A DNA stretch of 64,000 nt, taken from contig BCKK01000011.1 in the NCBI GenBank assembly GCA_001600615.1, positions 302,799 to 366,798 on the forward strand, in the 5' to 3' direction. The stretch's first letter is position 1. Every line of letters begins with the position of its first letter. Position numbers and translations under genes: made by a program. The notes below the pieces were generated by a model. That model searched no databases. It had not been told where the DNA came from and saw nothing but the letters and a program-made list of their open reading frames with translations. Positions 1-10,188 of the stretch are shown here, piece by piece. This DNA is from Dioszegia crocea (taxonomy: Eukaryota > Basidiomycota > Tremellomycetes > Tremellales > Bulleribasidiaceae).

Positions 1-2213
1 CATCTCCCATGAGAAGCATCGGATAGCAATTGAGGAGGCGAAACGTGCCCACCTCGCCGCCGAGCTGGCAAAGCATCACGGCAAGTTGCCACCGAAGAAA
101 GACTTAGTGTCGGCTGTGGCAGAGATACATACCCAGGAGGATGTGGCTGAGCCGGAGGAGGAGCGGACTCTAGAGGTGAGTTGTGTGCATCAAGGTCGTG
201 GTGGCGTGGGCTGATCGAACAGGAGCTCATTCTCGACACAGGTGACACCGATGAACTCCGATCACGACTCGCTACTGCGCTATTACGAAGTCATGGCGAG
301 CTCATCATTCCTCTCGGCGCACATCCATCACCTACATCATTATATAGTCCCGCTGTGCCTCCTCCAGCCTCCACCGAGACTATCGGTAAACCCCTGACTA
401 CCACTCAGCTCAGTTCCGCCATCGACAGAATACGTCCCATCGTCACTGCGCTCTCGGCCGAGCTGAACGAGCTTTATTGTGCCGACTCTACTACTGGACC
501 ATACGGTTGCTGGATGGTCCGCCTAATACCGCGTGGCGTGGAGGAGATTATGGAGGTCCGAGTGGCGGTTTGCGGGAATGTTGATGCGGGGAAATCGACC
601 ACATTAGGCGTGTTGACGCGAGGTGGACTGGACGATGGCAGAGGGAAGGCTCGAGTGGCGCTCTTCAGACATCCGCATGAGATTGAGACGGGGCGGACAA
701 GTTCGGTGGGCGGTGAGATATTAGGGTTCTCATCAAAGGGCGAGGCGGTCATTCCGACCGGACACGCGGCTGAGATGGCGGGCGATGGACATCTGGCTGC
801 TGCAAAGAGGGAGAAGATGGGCTGGGAGGAGATTTGTAAAAGGGCAGCCAAAGTTGTCAGCTTCATCGACTTGGCGGGACACGAGCGGTGAGTCATGTGG
901 ACCGGATTAGTGTTAGGCATTGCTGACCTGCCAGGTATTTCAAGACAACGCTGTATGGCCTGAGTGGATGTGCTCCGGACTACGTCATGCTTATGGTGGG
1001 CGGTAATGCTGGACTAATAGGGATGTCAAAGGAGCATCTTGGTGTGGCTTTGGCTCTGAATGTGCCAATAGCAGTCTGCGTAACGAAGGTACTTTTAACA
1101 GCTGGCTTCATGGCACCGTAAACTTCAGCTGATATCTTCAGATCGACATGACTCCACCGAAGATTCTCGAGCAGACCGTCACTATGCTCACCAAGGTGTT
1201 GAAGAGCCCCGGTTGTAGGAGAATACCGGTCTTTGTCGACACTGCACAGCAGGCCGTGGACTGCGCCAGATACTTTGGGAAACCATTGAACGGCACATCC
1301 GCAAGGTACGCCTCTTACCTGAACTTTGGCTGACAATCAGATTATGTCCTATCTTCATGGTTTCAAATGTGTCCGGTCACAATCTTCCCATTCTCCGCAG
1401 TTTCCTCAACTGCTTGCCATCCTCCCAGTCTGACGAGAAGTACGTTGTCGATGCGCCATTCGAGTTCCAGATCAGCGATGTGTTCTCGGTACCGTTTGTG
1501 GGGACTGTTGTCAGCGGTGTGATTACTTCTGGTTCAATACACGGTGAGCTGGATCTTCCCTCTTAGAACGAGGGTCCATGAGCTCATGCCTTAGCCAATG
1601 ACAACGTCCTGCTTGGTCCTGACTCTGTTGGCCAATTCATGCCGACGGCAGTGAAGACCATCCAGCGGAAACGAGCACCAGTGAATAGCGCCGAGGCTGG
1701 TCAGAGTGTTTCGTGAGTCTGCTCATGACCCGTACTTAAGATTCAAGCTGATCATCCAGCTTCGCATTGAAACGAATACGTCGGACACAAGTTCGCAAAG
1801 GGATGGTTCTGGTCGGTAAGACTGACATACCGCCCAAAGGTAGGCTAGCCCGCACTTTCCGCAGTTCAGGAGCGATCAGCTAACGAGGTAGTGGTGAGGC
1901 GATTCGAGTGCCAAGTCATGGTTCTGCATCATGCCAGTACCATTCAGCCCAAGTATCAGGCAATGATGCACTGCGGTGCGATCCGTGTAAGTCCACATTT
2001 TACAACCTGGTCCGCGATCCAAGCTGACCCACCCAGCAAACTGTGAAGATATTATCTCTCGACCACCCATCCGGGCTGATCCGGACTGGCGACAGGGCCA
2101 AGGTGGTATTCGAGTTCGTTAGCCATACCGAGTATGTCAAGCCTGGGGCGCTCGTGCTGCTGAGGGAGGCCAAAACGAAGGTGCTGGGCGTCATTACCAC
2201 CATTCTGGCTTGA
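1..2213 (+). CDS. GTPBP1/GTPBP2-like translational GTPase, 5' partial
   Basis: Exons 2-175, 223-887, 935-1088, 1142-1305, 1341-1543, 1595-1712, 1760-1839, 1880-1986 and 2037-2213; the 5' end lies outside the window. Seen: G1 loop [10 protein letters not shown]3 DLAGHE and G4 TKID, followed by EF-Tu-like beta-barrel domains ending GVITTILA. The order and spacing match the GTPBP1/2 branch of the EF1A/Hbs1 superfamily. Family members act in ribosome-associated quality control or mRNA turnover. That role here is inferred from family. An EF1A or Hbs1 identity is unlikely, because the extended insert between G1 and G3 is GTPBP1-like and a separate HBS1 is present at 25.9 kb. All nine junctions keep frame. 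Confidence 0.85.
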
Positions 2214-2485
2214 TGTCTTGGCTGGAAAAGGGGAAGCGTACCGTGTAGATAGCTTGTATGGCTTGCGTTGTACAGTTGCAGGCTGTGTCTTGTACTCTGA
2301 GCACGGTTGCAGTCACATGGGGGGCCTGAGCGTAGAAGCAAATTGCCACCCGCCGCAACGCTTCTGACGAAGCCGAAGGCCGATCCCCGAAATGCGGTCC
2401 ACAAGCGGTCCACCCTTTACCTCTCGTCCCTGTTTTGTCGTGTAATGATATGAGCATATAGAAATAGCTTGAAGGCCGCCACAGT

Positions 2486-4503
2486 ATGGGACCACGACTT
2501 TGGCATCGCGTCTGGTGAGTTTCTGAGCTATTCGAGGCGGGTCAAAAGCTCACAAATCAGGGTAGGATTCACCTCAACCTTGATATCCTTTATCGCGTTC
2601 TCGTCTCAAATATGGGTTATTTGGCCTTGGTACGGCTCGACCTTGTCGGTGGATCTACTCAAGCTGCTTGTGCCTTTTAAGTAAGCTAAACCTTTCGAGT
2701 ATATCACCGTTCGGAAGCTGACTGGAGTAGCGTACTTGTGTTCATGATTTTCTGGAATTATAGGCTATGTGTCATTACGCCCCCGGGCGGAGTGCCACCT
2801 GGATGGGTGAGTTGAATATGCCACCTCGATAGTCTGAGGCCGTAACTGATATGGTACAGAGACCAAATATGACTGCTTTAGAAAATATGGAGGTGAAGAA
2901 GGGGTCGCATGGACCGCGTTACTGCAAGACGTGCGAGCATTACAAGCCGCCACGAGGTGAGCTAACTCGACCATCGCGGCTCATCAGGCACTCGAGCTTC
3001 AGCTGACACACCCAGCTCATCATTGTCGGCAGTGTAAGACATGTGTTGTGAGTACTGAAGCACTTCTTTATGATGACGGAGCTGATCCTTTAGCTCAAAC
3101 TTGACCGTTCGTGTTCCCACTTGATACAGCTTGTCCTGGATCCTGCGCTGACTGGTCAGATCACTGTCCCTGGATCGCCAACTGTGTCGGCTTCCATAAC
3201 CAGGGCCACTTCATCCGCTTCTTGCTATATGTGGACCTGGCGTGCTCGTACCACTTGGTCATGCTCACCTTCCGAGTCATCGCCATGTCGAAAGACTACT
3301 ATGTGAGTTTAATAAATGGTGCTTTCACGCTGTACCTTTGCTGATGTCTAGTACGAGCCAACCGTGACGGATGTTCTGATGCTCGTTCTCAACTACTCCG
3401 CCTGCGTGCCTGTCTGGCTATGCGTGGGCATGTTCTCGATATACCATGTCTACCTCGCTTCTGGCAACTCGACCACCATCGAAGGCTGGGAGAAGGACAA
3501 GGTGGCTACTCTTGTTCGGAGAGGCAAGATACGGGAAATCAAATACCCATATGTAAGCTTTCGTGAGCAGGGCCCCCCATTAGTGCTCGCTCAAGCTGAT
3601 ATCCCAGAATGTTGGCTTCATCAACAACATCAAATCTGTCCTTGGCCCTAGTCCCCTGCTGTGGCTCTGGCCTCAGCCTATGCGAGGGGACGGACTGTCC
3701 TTCCCTGTGAATGCGGAAGCAGGAGGTGAGTCTGAGAGCAATTGGGCAGGGGTGGCGGGTCGGCAAGGTCCATTGAGCGAGCCGTCAATCGATAGGGGGA
3801 TGATGAATGGGATCGGACAGGTGCTGGAGAGTGTTGGCGGGAGTAATGGAGTGCAGACGGGGTATGGGACAGGGGAAGAACGGATGAGATTGAGCAGGAG
3901 TGGGACCAGTGGCGCGGATCGAGTCGACAATATGGTTTGATGCGCCCATGGTGAGTTATCTGCTTTTGGTGGGGAAAGGATGTTAGCCAACTTTACAGAT
4001 TGTCCAACGAGCTGATCCTGCCAGACCCATCTGTCCAGTACCTCTGGCCACCCCAAGATCCGACGCGCCTCCCTACCCCTTATCCGAGCTATGCCACGAG
4101 TTCAGCTTTCGTGTACGGAAACGAGGGCTTCAATCCCGCATTACGTCCATCGAGCGGCACTGTTCGATCTCGGTCATTCAATGACGGTGCACACCAGCCA
4201 AATGCGGAGGTGTACGACCAACATGACGATCACGAAGATACGAATAGCAGCTATTCGAGGTCTTCTTCGCCCGAGCCATACATGTCCGACTATGAAGATG
4301 ACGATGTGCCGTTAGGCAGAAGCAGAGGGGAAGAAGAGGATGGTAGAACGAGGAGAGGGAGCGAGGGCTTCGAAGTGCGGCCGGCCCAGCCTTGGTTGAG
4401 AATGGATGAGGTGGAGTCCGGAGAAGCTATTGAGATGGCTGCTTATCGGCGAGATGACGCATCGGGGCTGCCTGCGAGGACGGATGGCTATGGGAATGGA
4501 TAG
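2486..4503 (+). CDS. PFA4: DHHC palmitoyltransferase Pfa4-like
   Basis: Exons 2486-2514, 2561-2680, 2731-2806, 2860-2956, 3016-3047, 3094-3106, 3160-3302, 3352-3552, 3608-3725, 3857-3950 and 3987-4503 give 479 codons. The N-terminus has two hydrophobic segments (around [17 protein letters not shown]). The cysteine-rich domain follows, with the catalytic DHHC at residues about 122-125 split by an intron. Two further membrane spans precede the conserved [11 protein letters not shown] block. The acidic C-terminal tail is cytosolic in the family. Pfa4 palmitoylates ER/cell-wall clients such as chitin synthase 3 (family knowledge). Exon 6 is only 13 nt. The 131-nt intron 3726-3856 is needed to avoid a TAA at 3844 and a TGA at 3938. 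Confidence 0.88.
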
Positions 4504-4909
4504 AGATATGAAGGTCATGGACACTGTGCAATGTGCGCAAGATCATGAACAGTGTGGCCATGGCCGTAAATGGGTTGGGGAGGGAGAGCGAGGGAGCTGA
4601 CCAATTCCACTCGTTCTTTTCCTCCTTTTTTGGGATCTACTCACGCCTCCGCATACCTCCTTGTATACTCTTCCTATTGCCCAAGCCATGCGCAACTTCA
4701 GCTGGGGGCAGGATGCGCAGCATGATAGATAGCATCAGTGGCCATACTATAGGTGGCCAATTTTGATTCCGCGTCACACAAGACCAAGATCCAAAAAGTT
4801 GGAATCGATGCATCCACTGAACACTACTTCGACTCACCAACCCCTCGCGACCCACCTACCCTCCATCAACCTCTTGACAGGCTGCCGGAGCAGCTCGCAA
4901 TCTGCAACA
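4504..4909. other. Intergenic: PFA4 3' UTR and uS4m promoter
   Basis: About 400 bp with no reading frame that fits a splice model. It should hold the PFA4 3' UTR and the upstream region of the mitochondrial S4 gene. No repeat or recognisable motif was seen. Confidence 0.5.
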
Positions 4910-6256
4910 ATGCCTATGCGACCTGTGAAAGTCCGGGACGTGTTCGACCCAAAACGAGCTCTCCCCCGAATGGTGAATTTCCAAATGTCCTGTCTGTTGC
5001 TATCCAGCTGATGCCATTCAGTCATGGTCCCCTGAGAACCTGTACAATCTGTGGCAGCGAACAACCATCAAAGGTCCTCTATATAGAGATACAGACTACA
5101 CCCGAACCTCCAATACCCTATTTCAACAGCGCTGGAAAGCCAAACGGCTGATCAGAGGCTATCACGGCGACCACATTGGCCAAACAAAATTCGAGCGATG
5201 GTACCTGCCCTCGCGCTTACCATCGATTCATGCTTCGTCAAAAAGCAAAGCTGAGGAGTTGAGTTTATGGGTTGATGGGCGGGAAAGAGGTGGGGGACGG
5301 AATAGGGATGATCAGGAACGGGACCGGAGAGAACGAGATCAGGCGTTGGGTAGGGATTCGAAGGTGCCGGTTGGGAGTATGATGTTTTCGGAAGTGGAGA
5401 GACGGCTGGATGTGCTGGTATTTAGGGCGTGCTTCGCCACCAGTGTCTGGCAGGCGAAGAGCCTGGTGCAGCAGGGTCATGTAAAGCTAAATGGAGAGGT
5501 CGTGAGTTGCTCCTTGCCCTAGAGCGATTGTAAGCTGATGGCTAGGTCACAAATGCCAACACACTGCTTAACCCAGGAGATATATTCACGGTGAACCCAG
5601 CAAAGATTGACATGCTTAGCGTGGTGAAGGGGGAGGCGAAGGAGAAGGCCGAGAAGGCAAAACGGGAGAAGGAGAAGCAGGAACGAATAGAAGCTGAGGC
5701 TGCAAGGGCTCCTCAGGCTAAGGAAGCGGAGGCTGCAGCGGTGGCGGAGGCGGGCTTGCCGACTGAAGGAGCGGCACCATCGGACTCCACACCAGAATCC
5801 ACAACTGCCGACCCGACCGATCCTGCTTCATTGCCAGAACAGGCCGAATTATCATCCTCCGGCACTCCAGCCACACCACCACCAACCGAAGAGACTCCAT
5901 CAGAATCCTCATCCACATCAACGCCAACATCCTCCGAATCCACATCCGCTCCTTCTGAAGAGATCTCCGATCCAAATAAAACATACTTCAACCTCCCACC
6001 ATATGCCTCCCCACACATTTTCGTCCCCGCCTACCTCCTCCCTTCCTACCTCACCTGCTCGGCGGTATATGTTCGCCATCCTACTGCGCGTGCGGGATAC
6101 TCTGAGATCCCGACGCCGTTCGATGCGGGTGGAGAGTTGATGAGTTTGGGTTGGGAGTGGTTTGTGAAGAAGGCGCCGAGGATGCGCGGGAGGACGCAGA
6201 GATGGTTAGGGCCCGAGCGGAAGAATGACGTCAAGCCTAGTGAGAGGAGGGCGTAG
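4910..6256 (+). CDS. NAM9: Mitochondrial ribosomal protein uS4m (Nam9-like)
   Basis: Exons 4910-4972, 5022-5501 and 5546-6256 give 417 aa. The S4 RNA-binding domain is in the middle (residues about 145-200): the segment [20 protein letters not shown], then [20 protein letters not shown]. This is the classical S4 fold that binds 16S-type rRNA in the small mitochondrial subunit. The C-terminus carries a charged Lys/Glu coiled segment and then a Pro/Ser/Thr/Glu-rich insert of about 60 residues. It ends in a conserved WLGPERK-like tail. The insert is longer than in bacterial S4 and is probably a fungal mitoribosome extension. The start ATG is followed by a second in-frame ATG two codons later. 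Confidence 0.85.
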
Positions 6257-6343
6257 TTCCACTTGGGAGAGGCACGACATTAATGCATCATCATCTTTAT
6301 GGTCGGAAGATACGGCTTGGAGAGACACTACTGTTGTGTGAAA

Positions 6344-6766
6344 TCATATCTTGGAGGACACTGAGTCAATGAGCAGACTCAAGAGGCTGTGAGAAGTCTC
6401 GAGGTTCTTCAAAATCTCGTCCGCCATCTCGTCACTCGAGAGGCTCGCCCCATTAGTGCTAGCCCCTGGCGGGACAGGATTCTCATTCCTCCCAACCTGA
6501 CTGCGAGAGAGATGATCTCCTCGGATTATGGTGGAGCGATGAGGGACCTGAGGGCTCTGACGGTGTTCCTGAGCTTGTTGTCCAGTTCCACCCACACCTG
6601 ACCGAGGTCGAAGGTATCAAGACATCTAGTCTGTAGGCGTCGGAGCTGCTGTTGATAAGACAAACGGATGATGAGGAGAGCGTGATGAAAGCGCAGGTGT
6701 GAGAGTTTGTCTAGATTGGCTGAGACCGCCTCTATCTTCTCTCGGGGTGAAGGTATATGCACACAA
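6344..6766 (-). CDS. Small unrecognised protein, 5' end unresolved
   Basis: Two exons can be supported: 6548-6766 and 6344-6500, joined by a 47-nt intron. The frame reads through helical, leucine-rich sequence (IEAVSANLDKLSHL; DEILKNLETSHSLLSLLIDS) to a TGA at 6344-6346. No ATG lies in frame upstream. A GCTGAT branch site followed by AG just before 6766 suggests a further 5' exon. It lies only about 80 bp downstream of the GRX5 stop on the same strand. I do not recognise the family. The helix-rich layout would fit a small coiled-coil complex subunit, but that is a guess. Confidence 0.45.
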
Positions 6767-6848
6767 CTCACACCCGTCCAAATCAGCTTCCTTGTGGGAG
6801 TAATCGTTCGAATTAGCAGTGATGATCCATGCGAGATATTATAAACTA

Positions 6849-7630
6849 CTACTTTTGGTCCTCAGGCAAGGTCGGCAGCTCGGGGATGAGCCCCTCCTTC
6901 ACCAATAGCTTCTCAAGCTCTCCGCTTTGGTGCACTGTCGAATCAGCAGCAGCTCTCACCCGAGGACCAAGTACTTACTGGAAAGAACGATATCGCAGCC
7001 ACCAACAAACTCTCCCTTGATGTAAACCTGCGGGATCGTTGGCCACTCACTGAAGTTCGGTCAGCTGCCCGTAAAGATATCATCCCCGATGGTACCAGTA
7101 GGTCAAACGAGAGAAGGACTTACGAGTACTCCTTAATGCCCTCACGCAGCTCCTGGTCTTCTAGGCAGTTGTATGATTTAAGAGATTCTCGGGGTACGCC
7201 CTGTGCCCAGTCAGTACAGCTTCAATAGGCCGATCTGACTTCAGGAGATCCGCCGCTTCCTTCCTGTATGACCCTTCAACTCACCTGAACATCCAGAATC
7301 TGACAAACAGCCCTGGAGAATCCACATTGAGGCGCATCGGGCGTGCCCTTCATGAACACCACTAGAGGATTTGCTTTTACGGCCTACAACTATTAGCCAA
7401 AAGTTCATGACGAATTGCTCTGGAGCTCCAGGTTCTTCAAGACGGTAACTCACATCATCGATAGTCTTTCGTGCTTCAGTGGATAGTAGACGGGCATGTG
7501 CGATCCGAGATGTAGTCTGAGCTAGTTGAGTTGGGGGAAGGGATCGCTGAGACCATCAGTTCTGGCTTTTGACTCCAGTGGTCAAATCCGGACTGACAAG
7601 TGTTCTGAAGGCTGTACGTGCGAAGACCAT
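6849..7630 (-). CDS. GRX5: Mitochondrial monothiol glutaredoxin Grx5
   Basis: Exons (5' to 3') 7598-7630, 7454-7546, 7285-7383, 7124-7200, 6979-7049 and 6849-6934 give 152 aa, normal for Grx5. The N-terminus is Arg-rich and lacks acids, as expected of a mitochondrial presequence. The monothiol active site CGFS is present (PQCGFSRA), then the [16 protein letters not shown] glutathione-binding block. Grx5 passes Fe-S clusters to acceptor apoproteins in the mitochondrial matrix (family knowledge). It shares a short divergent promoter with the Cdc25/Arr2-type phosphatase; two perfect palindromes lie there. Confidence 0.93.
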
Positions 7631-7747
7631 CTTAGCTGATGATTGATTGATAGTCTTGTAGATGCGAGCTCCTGACTTGAGATGGAAGATGATGATGAAT
7701 CGATGGAATTCGCAGAGTGACGGCGGCTTGAAATTGCTATTGTAGCC

Positions 7748-7820
7748 GGTCACGTCGTGTGACCTATCCTTGTGACATCACTGATCTGGCCCACCTCCTA
7801 TTGGTCACACACCAGTGACC
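7748..7820. promoter_or_regulatory. Two GGTCAC-N5/6-GTGACC palindromes with a CCAAT box
   Basis: Seen: GGTCAC(N5)GTGACC at 7748-7764 and GGTCAC(N6)GTGACC at 7803-7820, with an inverted CCAAT (ATTGG) at 7800-7804. Both lie between the divergent start codons of GRX5 and the phosphatase gene. Perfect 6-bp arms repeated twice suggest a dimeric transcription-factor site. Confidence 0.5.
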
Positions 7821-7908
7821 ACCATCAACAACACTTCTCCTCAACAGTCACTCTGATACAGCTCCAGACACGCTGTTGAGAGCAGCGATACATACAGCTA
7901 GGCGCACA

Positions 7909-8679
7909 ATGAGCCTCACTCCTCCCTTTAAATACATCAATGCGGACGTAAGACGTTCACTGACTACATCTAATCGGTACTGACCGCGATCAGGAGTTGG
8001 CGTCGATGATCAAGGCGTCGCCTACAGCTGCGGCCAAGGAGTATGCTGTGGTCGATGTTCGAAGTGATGACTTTGTGGTGAGATTTTGGCTGTAGGCCGA
8101 GGTCAAGGCGTTGGCTAATGGTGATAGGGGGGAAACATCGTTGACTGTGTCAACTCCCCCGCGGAGACTTTCCATGTGGACGTTGATGGGCTCGTGAAGA
8201 AGCTGGATGGCGGTGAGTGTGACAACACACACTACCCATGCCTTGGCAGTTCTGGGGACAACGATTAGCTGACCTAACAGTGCCCAAGGTGGTGTTCCGT
8301 GAGTGGTCTGCCCTGATGAATGCTGAATGTGCCTAGACTGCGCGTTATCACAACAACGGTATGTGCTCTTACCCGGTCCTCTAGTTGGAAACGCCGGCTG
8401 ACGCTCTGCAGAGGTCCCAAGTCCGCTAGAGTCAGTCTCTCTGACTCGCGCTTGTCTGCCATCACTAGGGACCGGCGCTGATACTTGCAGATGTACTCTG
8501 AGTCTCTCACCCCCGAGCAAAAGAAGTCGCAGGAGGTATACGTCCTTCGAGATGGCTTCACAGGCTTCCAGCAGAAGTTTAGAGTGAGTCCATTTATGGT
8601 TTCGGGCGCTCAGTACGGCTAAGCAGGGCAGAATGACCCGACATTGATCGAGAAGTTCAACAAGAAGTACCATGATTGA
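7909..8679 (+). CDS. Cdc25/rhodanese-fold phosphatase or arsenate reductase (Arr2/Ych1/Ibp1 type)
   Basis: Exons 7909-7947, 7994-8077, 8128-8212, 8281-8298, 8337-8358, 8412-8430, 8491-8583 and 8632-8679 give 135 aa. Eight exons for so small a protein, three of them under 25 nt. The CX5R loop HCALSQQRGP is assembled from three exons and is typical of the single-domain Cdc25-like enzymes (S. cerevisiae Ych1 and Arr2, S. pombe Ibp1). Upstream VVDVR and DGLVKKL segments fit the rhodanese fold. Members reduce arsenate or remove phosphate from phosphotyrosine; the sequence alone does not say which. Confidence 0.85.
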
Positions 8680-8994
8680 GCCCAAATAGAGCATGCAGAT
8701 ATGTACACTGTGTCCTATATGTATGTAGGCGGCCTGTGAGGTTGGATCTGTGCAGTAGTAGCGTAGAGCGGTCACAGTGTACCGGATGTACGAGTTGGCT
8801 ACAGCCGGCGTGTCGAAACATTTTGCCACCGAGATGTTTGGCGATGCGCCTGTTAATTTCGCATCGTTTCATCCTCACACCACTTGTTACCCATTACTCT
8901 CATCGTTATAATCTTCCAACTGGTGCCCTCGGTACACATCTGACTCCGCTATCCTACATATATCGATCATCCGAGGCATTGTCCACGATCTACC
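8680..8994. other. Intergenic region, nothing recognised
   Basis: About 315 bp between convergent 3' UTR sequence of the phosphatase and the promoter of the next gene. A TATA-like stretch (ATATATCG) occurs near 8957. No other element was seen. Confidence 0.4.
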
Positions 8995-9873
8995 ATGTCG
9001 CGACCTGGAAAATCCAACCGTCGCCCTTCTTTCCCTTCCTCCGCCGCCCCCGCCGTTCTCGCTCACATGGACGAACCAAAAACAGGTTCAGGAACAGCAG
9101 CGGGTGTAGTCCCCCGGATAGCCTTCATTAAGCACGGCAAATATATCGCCCTGGGCTCGGCAGGATTGTGGTATACCGACCTCATCCCCCATGCGCGTGC
9201 GGTACTGGATAGTAAAGCAGCAAAGGGATGGGCTGGTAAGGTGTTGATGTTGGCAATTGGGCTGCATGGAGTTACTGTTGTGAGCCCTACAAATGGCCTG
9301 AATGGGGTGGAATGCTGCGCGGGTCCGGGCTGATGTGTACAGGTCATATTTCTGTATTTGGTCGTGTTCCTTCCCTGGCTCAGAGGGTATATCCCAAATG
9401 TGAGCTATTTGCTGCTTGTTTCAGTGTTTGAATCAGGGACTTTATCTGACGTTGCAGTATCCTGCATGGCAACAATCTGCCCGTCTCCGTATAATAGTAC
9501 CCGTACGTCCACCCCTACTACGTTTTCGCATCACATACTGAGTACCCCAGCTCCTCACATCTACGATTCTTCTAGGATGGACAAGTCTAGTCGTGTCACT
9601 CACACAAGCTGGGAAGAGCTCAGCGGCGGGCGCGTTGGTCGACGCCGTCAAGGCTGTAGGAGAGGGAGACAGTGGGAAACTCGTGGCGGCTGGCGGGATG
9701 GGCGTTTGGCGGGCAATGGCGGGAGGTAAGCTCATTCTTCCCTTGCGTGGCTAATCCTGGCATGCAGAATCCCAGCTGATATACTAGCTACGGCGCTGTA
9801 TGTCCTTACATTAGGCGTGCTGGGGTTCATACCCATGCCGACCAATGTCTCGGTGGGCAAAAAGAAGCAGTGA
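8995..9873 (+). CDS. Unrecognised small membrane protein
   Basis: Exons 8995-9279, 9343-9399, 9458-9488, 9576-9725 and 9776-9873 give 206 aa. A basic, Ser/Pro-rich N-terminus is followed by hydrophobic stretches around VLMLAIGLHGV-TVVIFLYLVVFLPW and by a final TALYVLTLGVLGFIP segment. A basic KKK tail ends the protein and could act as a dilysine-like ER signal (KKKQ; inference). I do not recognise a family. The third donor (GTATAA at 9489) was chosen because the neighbouring GTACGT donor would break frame. Confidence 0.6.
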
Positions 9874-10188
9874 GAGAGAGGGGAGGGGGTCTGTGCGTCT
9901 GTGGAAGAGTATAATGTGGTAGCAAATCATGTCGAGCATCCTATGTATAGCCTGTATTACCTTCTTATGCTCTGATTCAAGCCTTTCTGGCCGTCTCAGT
10001 CTTCCCGGATACACTCATCCCCCTGCATCATCCACATCCCAAAATTCCTTGATTCGGTGACATCATCGACACGTTCCTCGACGCGAAGCAGCCAACGCGA
10101 GATTCGCCTCCCAACATTCAGCCAATTCACATCCTATACCTATCCTCACCTGACCAAGAACATCCCGCCGCCTTGAGTCCTAAGCATC
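9874..10188. other. Intergenic: 3' UTR and GPC1 promoter
   Basis: About 315 bp without a supportable gene. No clear motif was found. Confidence 0.4.

Noticed and set aside
24..2213. EF1A or a second HBS1
   Set aside because: G-domain inserts and the C-terminal GVITTILA end fit GTPBP1/2; HBS1 is elsewhere in the window.
5713..6018. Minus-strand ORFs opposite the uS4m tail
   Set aside because: They mirror the low-complexity Pro/Ser/Thr-rich coding repeat of the sense gene.
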